The notes under the pieces were generated by a model. It made no database searches, had not been told where the DNA came from, and worked only from the letters and a program-made list of their open reading frames with translations. This document shows, one piece after another, positions 24,558-31,605 of a stretch of DNA of 64,000 nt. The stretch is taken from contig NZ_KQ948461.1 in assembly GCF_001514115.1 (NCBI RefSeq), positions 248,001-312,000 of the forward strand. Reading direction: 5' to 3'. The translations under genes were made by a program, and so were the position numbers. Positions within the stretch are counted from its first letter, which is position 1, and the number at the start of each line of letters is the position of its first letter. The stretch comes from Streptomyces olivochromogenes. Its GTDB lineage: Bacteria; Actinomycetota; Actinomycetes; Streptomycetales; Streptomycetaceae.

Positions 24558-27122
24558 ATGACAACACATGTGAGTCCCAGTCGGACCGGCCGCGAATACT
24601 GGCGCGGCGTACTGACAGCCGGCGGCTTCACCCCCGCCCCACGATGGACCCTTCAGCCGGTGCCCGGCGTGGGGGAGTACGAGACACAGGTCCCCGACGA
24701 CACCGTGACCGGGCTGCGCCGACTGTCGGCGGAGCTGGCGCTACCTCTGCCCTCGCTCCTGCTGACCGCGCACGCCAAGGTGCTCGCGGCCCTGTCCGGA
24801 GAGCGGGAGATCACCACCGGATACGTCGCCCGGGGCGGCAGCCCGCTGCTGTGCCGGCTCACCACCGCACCCGTCTCCTGGCGCGAGCTGCTGCACCACA
24901 CCCACCAGGTCGCCACCGGACTGGCGGCACACCAGGACGTCCCGGCCGAGGACATCGAGGCTCTGAAGAGCGAACTGGGCCTGACCGGGCCGCTGTTCGA
25001 GACCGTCCTCGACCTCACCGAGGCCGACTTCGATCTCACCGAGACCGACTTCAACCCTACCGAGACCGTCCTCGGTCCCGTCGCGATCGACGGAGCCCTC
25101 ACCGAGGACACCGCACTGCGGGTGGGGGTCCGTCACCACGACGGGCGGCTCGTACTGTGGCTGCGCTACCGCACCGACGCGCTCGACGCGGACGGCGCCG
25201 CCCGTATCGCCGGCTACCACCTGACCGCGCTCGCGCTGATCACCGCCGACCCCGATGCCGAGCACACACACCAGAGCCTGCTGTCCGCCGAGGAGTTGCG
25301 GTTCCAGCTCGACCGACTGGCCGGACCGGACCGGGAACTGCCCGATGCGCGGATGCACGAGCTGTTCGAGGACCGGGTGCGGACGCATCCGGACGCCGTC
25401 GCCGCCGTGCACGCCGACCGGCAGTGGACGTACGCGGAGCTCAACGCCCGGGCCAACCGGCTCGCCCGCGCCCTGGTAGCCCGCGGGCTCGCCCGCGAAG
25501 ACGTCGTCGCGGTGGTGACCGAACGCAATCTGGACTGGCTGGCCGCCGTCATCGCGGTCTTCAAGGCCGGAGGCGCCTACCTCCCCATCGAGCCGCACTT
25601 CCCGGCCGCACGCATCGCCGCCACCCTCTCCCGCGCCGCATGCACGCTGGTGCTGACCGAACCCGGCAGCACCACCACCCTCGACCGGGCCCTCGAATCC
25701 CTTCCCGGAACCGAGCGGCTCCTCGTCGACACGGCCTACGCGGAAGACCACCCCGAAGGTGATCTCGGCATCCCGGTCACGCCCGACCAGCTCGCCTACA
25801 TCTACTTCACCTCCGGCTCCACCGGTGAGCCCAAGGGCGCGATGTGCGAGCACGCGGGCATGCTCAACCACCTCTACGCCAAGATCGACGACCTCCAGGT
25901 CGGCGAGGGACACGTGGTCGCCCAGACCGCGCCCCAGTGCTTCGACATCTCCCTGTGGCAGTTGGTCTGCGCACTGCTGGTCGGCGGGCGGACCCTGCTG
26001 GTCGCACAGGACGTCATCCTCGACGTACCCCGCTTCCTCGACACCCTCACCGACGGCGAGGCCACCGTCCTCCAGGTCGTGCCCTCCTACCTCGAAGCCG
26101 TCCTGACGGAGCTCGAACAACGCCCCCGCCCGCTGCCCGACCTGCGGTACGTGTCGGTCACCGGCGAGGCACTGAAGAAGGAACTCGCCGAGCGCTGGTT
26201 CGCCGTCCAGCCCGGAATCAAGCTGGTCAACGCCTACGGGCTCACCGAGACCTCGGACGACACCAACCACGAGGTCATGGACCGGGCGCCGGAGCGCATC
26301 CTGCTCGGCCGCGCGGTCAACAACGTACGCGTCTACGTCGTCGACGAGCACCTCACCCCGGTGCCGCTCGGCGCCCCGGGCGTGATCGCGTTCTCCGGCG
26401 TCTGCGTCGGCCGCGGCTACGTCAACGACCCCGAACTCACCCGGGCCTCCTACCTGGTCGATCCGCACCGCGCAGGCACACGGCTCTACCTCGGCGGCGA
26501 CCACGGCCGCTGGCACCCTTCGGGAAAGCTGGAGTTCCTCGGCCGCCGCGACGCCCAGGTCAAGATCCGCGGCTTCCGGATCGAGATCGGCGAGATCGAG
26601 AACACCCTGCTCCATCTCCCCGGTGTCCGCGACGGCGCGGTGGTGACGGTCGAACGCGCCGACCGGAGCAAGCACCTGGTCGCCTTCTACTCCGGCCCGA
26701 AGCCCCTGGACACCGGGACCCTCACCGACCGGCTCGCCGAGTCACTGCCCGAGTACATGGTCCCGTCGGCCTTCCACTGGCGCGAAAGCCTGCCGCTGAC
26801 CGCCAACAGCAAGATCGACAAGAAGGCCCTGGCGGCACTCGCCGAAGAACCCGCCACCACCGACGACGAGCACCAGCCACCGGCCACACCGACCGAGCAG
26901 CGCCTGGCGGCCGCCTGGGCGAAGGTCCTCGGCGTCCCGCAGGACCGGATCGGACGCCGCGACCACTTCTTCGACCGCGGCGGCAGCTCCCTTTCGGCGG
27001 TGAAGCTCGCCATCGCCCTGGACCGCGCGGTGTCCCTCAAGGACGTCACCGCACACCCGGTCCTCACCGACCTCGCCGCTCTGGTCGACCACGGACCCCA
27101 ACGCCACGCGACCCGCCACTGA
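24558..27122 (+). CDS. NRPS protein: truncated condensation lobe - adenylation - carrier
   Basis: 854 residues. Residues 1 to about 245 resemble only the C-terminal lobe of a condensation domain (EYWRGVL ... LPSLLLTAHAKVLAALSG ... GYVARGG); the lobe with HHxxxDG is missing. The A domain (about 255-760) has A3 YFTSGSTGEPKGAM, A5 NAYGLTET, A7 YLGGDHGRW, A8 RIEIGEIENTLL and A10 NSKIDKKAL. The carrier follows, with phosphopantetheine Ser811 in FFDRGGSSLSAVKL. Aligned to GrsA by eye, the pocket code reads D-I-W-Q-S-T-A-D-D-K; two acidic residues suit an amino side chain. It probably activates L-2,3-diaminopropionate for the upstream membrane protein. There is no thioesterase. Confidence 0.9.
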   Translation: MTTHVSPSRTGREYWRGVLTAGGFTPAPRWTLQPVPGVGEYETQVPDDTVTGLRRLSAELALPLPSLLLTAHAKVLAALSGEREITTGYVARGGSPLLCRLTTAPVSWRELLHHTHQVATGLAAHQDVPAEDIEALKSELGLTGPLFETVLDLTEADFDLTETDFNPTETVLGPVAIDGALTEDTALRVGVRHHDGRLVLWLRYRTDALDADGAARIAGYHLTALALITADPDAEHTHQSLLSAEELRFQLDRLAGPDRELPDARMHELFEDRVRTHPDAVAAVHADRQWTYAELNARANRLARALVARGLAREDVVAVVTERNLDWLAAVIAVFKAGGAYLPIEPHFPAARIAATLSRAACTLVLTEPGSTTTLDRALESLPGTERLLVDTAYAEDHPEGDLGIPVTPDQLAYIYFTSGSTGEPKGAMCEHAGMLNHLYAKIDDLQVGEGHVVAQTAPQCFDISLWQLVCALLVGGRTLLVAQDVILDVPRFLDTLTDGEATVLQVVPSYLEAVLTELEQRPRPLPDLRYVSVTGEALKKELAERWFAVQPGIKLVNAYGLTETSDDTNHEVMDRAPERILLGRAVNNVRVYVVDEHLTPVPLGAPGVIAFSGVCVGRGYVNDPELTRASYLVDPHRAGTRLYLGGDHGRWHPSGKLEFLGRRDAQVKIRGFRIEIGEIENTLLHLPGVRDGAVVTVERADRSKHLVAFYSGPKPLDTGTLTDRLAESLPEYMVPSAFHWRESLPLTANSKIDKKALAALAEEPATTDDEHQPPATPTEQRLAAAWAKVLGVPQDRIGRRDHFFDRGGSSLSAVKLAIALDRAVSLKDVTAHPVLTDLAALVDHGPQRHATRH
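25011..25073 (+). repeat. Three imperfect 21-bp repeats inside the condensation-lobe coding region
   Basis: Copies at 25011-25031, 25032-25052 and 25053-25073 encode DLTEADF, DLTETDF and NPTETVL. This acidic insertion lies between the expected strands of the truncated condensation lobe and looks like recent slippage growth in frame. Confidence 0.75.
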
Positions 27123-27156
27123 CCTCCGTCCGACCGACATCGAAAGGAACAGCACC

Positions 27157-27400
27157 ATGCCGTACGCGCCCCCGGCGCCCCTCATCGAGGCGAACCTGCA
27201 CCCCGGGCGTGTACTCCTCCTCGGCGTGCCGCCGAACCAGCCGATGTGCATCCCGCACGAACTGAGCTACACCCTCGGGCCCCCGGCCCATCCGCGAGTA
27301 CCTCATCGACGTCTACGGCGCCGAAGGACTGCCCTTCAACACCCGTTTCGGAGGGCGCCGGGCCGCATGGCCGCCGACCGGTGAGGTGAGCGCCGTATGA
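27157..27400 (+). pseudogene. Remnant of a TauD/SyrP-like Fe(II)/2-oxoglutarate oxygenase
   Basis: An ATG with GAAAGGAAC upstream opens a 75-codon frame. The first part (PPNQPMCIPHELSYTL) resembles the H-x-E/D metal-binding strand of SyrP/TauD-type oxygenases. After codon 44 homology stops in this frame and resumes in another with IREYLIDVYGAEGLPFNTRF, which resembles a segment near the C-terminus of the same proteins. The intervening ~100 residues, and everything after it including the distal His and Arg, are gone. I read this as an internally deleted, frameshifted gene between the synthetase and sbnB genes. If it is not a remnant, the short frame is an orphan of unknown function. Confidence 0.55.
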
Positions 27401-27439
27401 CCACCGACCACCGTCCGTTCCACCGCACTGGAGCCCGTC

Positions 27440-28474
27440 ATGTCCCAGCCGCACCTCGTGCCGACCTTCGCAGTGATCTCCGGCGCCCAGGTCCAGCACG
27501 CCCTTCAGGACCGGGAGAAGCAGATCGTGGACCTGGTCGAGGCCACGTATCACCTGCACGCCGCCGGAGAGTCGGTCAACCCCCCGTCCTACTTCCTGCG
27601 CTTCCCCGACCGACCCACCGCCCGGATCATCGCGCTGCCCGCCTCGATCGGCGGACCGGCGCCCGTGGACGGCATCAAATGGATCTCCAGCTTTCCCGAC
27701 AACGTCCAAGCCGGCATCCCCAGGGCCTCCGCGGTCCTGATCCTCAACGACCATGACACGGGCTACCCCTTCGCCTGCCTGGAAAGCTCCATCATCAGCG
27801 CCACCAGAACCGCCGCGTCGGCGGCGCTGGCCGCCGACCACCTCACCCGCAGCCGGCTGCGCCCCACCCGCATCGGGTTCATCGGCACGGGCCTGATCGC
27901 CCGCTACATCCACACCTTCCTGACCGCCCTGGGATGGTCCTTCGAGGAGACCGGCGTTCACGACCTGTCCGTCGACAGCGCCGCCGGTTTCCGCGATCAC
28001 GTCCGACAGAGCGACGCCGCGGGACAGGTCACCGTGCACGAGAGTGCCGAGGCAGTCATCCGCTCCAGCGACCTCGTCGTCTTCGCCACCATCGCGGGCG
28101 AGCCGCACATCGGCGACCCGGCCTGGTTCGACCACAACCCCCTGGTCCTGCATGTGTCCCTGCGGGACCTCGCACCCGAGATCATCCTCGCCTCGGCGAA
28201 CATCGTCGACGACGTCGACCACTGCCTCAAGGCCGACACGTCCCCCCATCTGGCCGAGCAGCTCACCGGCAACCGCGACTTCCTGCACGGAACACTCGCC
28301 GACGTCATGACCGGCCGAGTGACACCACCCACCGACCGGCCCCTGGTGTTCTCACCCTTCGGACTCGGTGTGCTCGATCTCGCCGTCGGCACATACGTCT
28401 ACAAGGAGACAGCCCGTTCCGGGCACCTTCACGTCATCGAGGACTTCTTCCACGACCTGAGCCGACACGGCTGA
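27440..28474 (+). CDS. sbnB: SbnB-like dehydrogenase for L-2,3-diaminopropionate synthesis (ornithine cyclodeaminase fold)
   Basis: 344 residues. The N-terminal substrate lobe has SVNPPSYFLRFPDRPTARII and VDGIKWISSFPDNVQAGIPR with the family's conserved Lys. The Rossmann NAD site is IGFIGTGLIARYIHTFL (near residue 150), with DLVVFATIAGEPHI further on. Known SbnB oxidises the SbnA product to L-2,3-diaminopropionate, 2-oxoglutarate and ammonia. With sbnA at 20409 it completes precursor supply. It is the last gene of the plus-strand cluster. Plain ornithine cyclodeaminase activity is the alternative, less likely given sbnA. Confidence 0.88.
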   Translation: MSQPHLVPTFAVISGAQVQHALQDREKQIVDLVEATYHLHAAGESVNPPSYFLRFPDRPTARIIALPASIGGPAPVDGIKWISSFPDNVQAGIPRASAVLILNDHDTGYPFACLESSIISATRTAASAALAADHLTRSRLRPTRIGFIGTGLIARYIHTFLTALGWSFEETGVHDLSVDSAAGFRDHVRQSDAAGQVTVHESAEAVIRSSDLVVFATIAGEPHIGDPAWFDHNPLVLHVSLRDLAPEIILASANIVDDVDHCLKADTSPHLAEQLTGNRDFLHGTLADVMTGRVTPPTDRPLVFSPFGLGVLDLAVGTYVYKETARSGHLHVIEDFFHDLSRHG

Positions 28475-28534
28475 CCGGCGGAGCTCGTTTCACATGGAGC
28501 GAGGCACGCGTTCCCGCCCACGAGAGGTGTGCTC

Positions 28535-28960
28535 TCAGGGAGCGACGAGATCGGCCCACCGAGTGATTCCGCCGGAGTGGACACGTATGCCGTGCCGAGT
28601 CGCCAGCGCGTGGACGATCTCCTGGCCCCGGCCGTGCTCGTCCGGATCTATTCCGGGGGGCGACTGTCCGGCAGGAAGCGCGGATCCCGCGTCGGTGACC
28701 TCGACGCGCAGCGTGCTGAGCCCCTCGGCCCGCACCCAGGACAGCCGCAGCTCCGCCGGGGGCAGGGCGTGGACGATCGCGTTGGTGAGCAGCTCCGAGA
28801 CCACCAGGAGACAGTCCTCGGCGATCTCGCAGGACACGTTCCAGTCGGCGAGGACCGCCTTCACGCGCCGGCGTACGGCCGAGACGACCTCGGCGACGTG
28901 GGGGAGCGGACCGACGTGTTCGACCGCCTCCCGAAGCATCGTATTGAGCTGTGCCGCCAT
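28535..28960 (-). CDS. Anti-sigma-factor-type serine kinase/ATPase (HATPase_c_2, RsbW-like)
   Basis: 141 residues comprising one GHKL ATPase domain: N box VSELLTNAIVHALPP, G1 box VEVTDAGSALP, and a G2-like GRGQEIVHALA. Many such small proteins occur in Streptomyces, some acting as anti-sigma factors and others of unknown role. No cognate sigma or anti-anti-sigma gene is adjacent. It is convergent with sbnB. The binding motif is intact. Confidence 0.85.
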   Translation of the reverse strand: MAAQLNTMLREAVEHVGPLPHVAEVVSAVRRRVKAVLADWNVSCEIAEDCLLVVSELLTNAIVHALPPAELRLSWVRAEGLSTLRVEVTDAGSALPAGQSPPGIDPDEHGRGQEIVHALATRHGIRVHSGGITRWADLVAP

Positions 28961-29157
28961 GTCTTCTCCTCCGGTGAGCGCTGTCGGCAGGTCGCCGAGC
29001 CTCAGCGCGCGTTGCCGGGCCTGAGTGAACGGTAGGAAGCGAAGTGGGGACGGTCAATGAACGGCGGTCGCCATTACCGAACGCTCACCTTCACCTGGTG
29101 GTGCGGCGGTGGCCTGCACGTACAGCGAACCCTCCGTGGCGGTACTAGGCTCGCCTC

Positions 29158-29922
29158 ATGGCCGGCCCAGTCCAGTCGATCGAACGGGCGGCGGCGATCT
29201 TGCGTCTGCTCGCTGGTGGGCCCCGTCGACTCGGGCTCGGCGAGGTGGCGGCCTCGCTCGGGCTGGCGAAGGGCACGGCGCACGGCATTCTCCGCACCCT
29301 CCAGCACGTGGATTTCGTGGAGCAGGACGCGTCGACCGGAAAGTACCAGCTCGGCGCGGCGCTGCTGCACCTCGGCACCAGCTACCTCGACATCAACGAG
29401 CTGCGGTCGCGCTCCATCAACTGGGCCGATGCCCTGGCCGCCCGTAGTGGGGAAGCGGTCCGCCTGGGCACCCCCTTCGAGGGCCAGGTCCTCGTGATCC
29501 ACCACGTGTTCCGGCCGGACGACACCCTCCAGACCCTGGACGTGGGTTCGCTGCTGCCTCTGCACGCCTCCTCGCTGGGCAAGGTGCTGCTGGCGTACGG
29601 GACCGCGTCCCTCGAGTCGGCTTCGGAAGCCGGGCTGGAGGCCTACACCCGGCACACCCTGGTCGTACCGGAGAAAATCACCCGGGCGCTCGCCCAGGTC
29701 CGGGAAGTCGGCTGGGCCGCGGAGATCCAGGAAATGAGCATGGGAGAAGCCGCTATCGCCTCGCCGATCCGGGGGCACGGCGGCCTCGTCGTGGGTGCCG
29801 TCGGTCTCTCCGGCCCGGTCGAGAGGATCTGCGACAGCCACGGCCGTCCCCGGCCGAACCTGATCACCCTGCTCCGCGAGGCCGCACGGGCGATCTCCAG
29901 AGATCTGGGAGCAGCACGCTAG
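29158..29922 (+). CDS. IclR-family regulator of glycerol kinase
   Basis: 254 residues. Winged HTH at the N-terminus (VQSIERAAAILRLLAGGPRR; GEVAASLGLAKGTAHGILRT), then the IclR effector domain (LLPLHASSLGKVLLAYG; TRHTLVVPEKITRALAQVRE; ASPIRGHGGLVVGAVGLSGP). A TAGGCT -10-like hexamer (29146-29151) is six bases before the ATG and no ribosome-binding site is visible, so the transcript may be leaderless. It precedes glpK by 42 bases, paralleling the GylR-type control of glycerol genes in Streptomyces. Confidence 0.92.
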   Translation: MAGPVQSIERAAAILRLLAGGPRRLGLGEVAASLGLAKGTAHGILRTLQHVDFVEQDASTGKYQLGAALLHLGTSYLDINELRSRSINWADALAARSGEAVRLGTPFEGQVLVIHHVFRPDDTLQTLDVGSLLPLHASSLGKVLLAYGTASLESASEAGLEAYTRHTLVVPEKITRALAQVREVGWAAEIQEMSMGEAAIASPIRGHGGLVVGAVGLSGPVERICDSHGRPRPNLITLLREAARAISRDLGAAR

Positions 29923-29964
29923 GAGAACCCCGGCTCCTCGACACATCGGAAGGCAGACCGGATC

Positions 29965-31479
29965 ATGGTTGAACGGTATGTGATGTCCATCGATCAGGGC
30001 ACCAACTCCACCCGATGCATTCTGTTCGACCACCACGGGCGGCTGGTGTCGGTCGTCCAGCGGGAGCATCAGCAGCACTTCCCCAAGCCCGGCTGGGTCG
30101 AGCACGACGCCGTCGAGATCTGGCGCAATCTGCGGCGCATCATGCCCGAGGCGCTTTCCGACGCCGGTGTCGGCGCGGGTGAGGTCGCCGCCATCGGTAT
30201 CGCCAATCAGCGCGAGACGACGGTGCTGTGGGACCGGCGGACGGGTGCGCCGCTGGGCAGGGCGATCGTCTGGCAGGACACGCGTACGGCGCCGCTCGTC
30301 GAGGACCTGAGAAACCGGCCCGGGGACGAGTTCTTTCTCGAGCGTTGCGGTCTGCCCCCCTCGACCTACTTCTCGGCACCGCGGATCCGCTGGCTGTTCG
30401 ACCATGTGAACGGACTGGATCAACGCGCCAAGGACGGCGAGGTGCTGTTCGGCACGATGGAGACCTGGCTGATCTGGAACCTCACCGGGGGCGCGGAAGG
30501 TGGCCTGCACATCACCGACGCCACCAATGCCAGTCGCACCATGCTGATGAACATCCGGGCCCTCACCTGGGACGAGGAGCTGCTGGAGTTCTTCGGGGTT
30601 CCCCGCCCCATGCTGCCCGAGATCCGGTCCTCGGCCGAGGGCTACGGGGATGCCCGCTCGGTCCTCCCGGGGGTCCGCATCACGGCGGCCCTCGGTGATC
30701 AGCAGGCCGCCCTGTTCGGCCAGACCTGCTTCACACCGGGTGAGGCGAAGTGCACGTACGGAACGGGCAGCTTTCTGCTGCTCAACACCGGTACCGATCT
30801 CGTGCGCTCCCGGCACGGACTCCTCACGACCGTCGCCTACAAGATCGGGGACCAGCCCCCGGTCTATGCCCTGGAGGGATCGATAGCCGTCACCGGCTCG
30901 CTGGTCCAGTGGTTCCGTGACCGTCTGGGACTGATCAACAGCGCGCCGGAGATCGAGACGCTCGCGCGGACGGTCGAGGACAACGGCGGTTGCTACATCG
31001 TCCCCGCGTTCTCGGGTCTCTTCGCACCCCACTGGCGCAGCGACGCACGCGGTGTCATCGTCGGTCTCACGTCCTACATCACCAAGGGACACCTGGCCCG
31101 AGCCGTCCTGGAGGCCACCGGCTGGCAGACGCGCGAAGTCGTCGACGCCATGAACGCCGACTTCTCGGTCCCGCTGAAGGAACTCAAGGTGGACGGCGGC
31201 ATGACAGCGGACAACCTGCTCATGCAGTTCGTGGCCGATGTGCTCGATGTGCCCGTGGTGCGGCCCATGGTCGCCGAGACGGTCTCCCTCGGCGCGGCCT
31301 ACGCCGCGGGGCTCGCCGCCGGCTACTGGCCGGACCTGGAAGTGCTGCGCCGCAACTGGCACCGGGCCGCCCAGTGGCTGCCGGACATGGACCCCGCGCG
31401 GCGGGACCTGGAATACGGCAACTGGCAGCGCGCCGTCGAGCGGTCGCTGGGGTGGATCAGACCGCCGAGGCCCAGGTGA
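29965..31479 (+). CDS. glpK: Glycerol kinase
   Basis: 504 residues, normal length. It phosphorylates glycerol to sn-glycerol 3-phosphate. Motifs: MSIDQGTNSTRCILFDHHGR, IGIANQRETTVLWDRRTG, IVWQDTRT (substrate contacts), ETWLIWNLTGG, ITDATNASRTMLMNI, ALGDQQAALFGQTCF, YGTGSFLLLNTG, and the C-terminal VDGGMTADNLLMQF nucleotide site. No glpF or glpD is adjacent, so this is probably a second, separately controlled kinase driven by the IclR regulator upstream. Confidence 0.96.
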   Translation: MVERYVMSIDQGTNSTRCILFDHHGRLVSVVQREHQQHFPKPGWVEHDAVEIWRNLRRIMPEALSDAGVGAGEVAAIGIANQRETTVLWDRRTGAPLGRAIVWQDTRTAPLVEDLRNRPGDEFFLERCGLPPSTYFSAPRIRWLFDHVNGLDQRAKDGEVLFGTMETWLIWNLTGGAEGGLHITDATNASRTMLMNIRALTWDEELLEFFGVPRPMLPEIRSSAEGYGDARSVLPGVRITAALGDQQAALFGQTCFTPGEAKCTYGTGSFLLLNTGTDLVRSRHGLLTTVAYKIGDQPPVYALEGSIAVTGSLVQWFRDRLGLINSAPEIETLARTVEDNGGCYIVPAFSGLFAPHWRSDARGVIVGLTSYITKGHLARAVLEATGWQTREVVDAMNADFSVPLKELKVDGGMTADNLLMQFVADVLDVPVVRPMVAETVSLGAAYAAGLAAGYWPDLEVLRRNWHRAAQWLPDMDPARRDLEYGNWQRAVERSLGWIRPPRPR

Positions 31480-31540
31480 TTCCCGGGTGACGTCGGCCGC
31501 GCGCCGGAGTGCCCGTCGGTGGGTGGCCGGGAACGGCGCA

Positions 31541-31589
31541 ACACCGCGCCGCCCGTACCCGCGGCGTGCGGGTACGGGCGGCGCGGTGT
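31541..31589. terminator. Perfect 22-bp hairpin, bidirectional terminator
   Basis: Arms 31541-31562 and 31568-31589 are exactly complementary (core GCCCGTACCCGC / GCGGGTACGGGC) around a 5-base loop. It sits between the convergent glpK and DUF1996 genes. Confidence 0.85.
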
Positions 31590-31605
31590 GTGCGGCCCGG
31601 GGTTG

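Noticed and set aside
27397..27756. Alternative coding frames across the end of the oxygenase remnant and start of sbnB
   Set aside because: They overlap the clearly conserved N-terminus of sbnB and show no family motifs.
20409..28474. Reading the sbnA/sbnB genes as a staphyloferrin B-like siderophore cluster
   Set aside because: No NIS synthetase (IucA/IucC type), decarboxylase, siderophore exporter or uptake genes are present; the Pls-like membrane protein points to peptide polymerisation instead.
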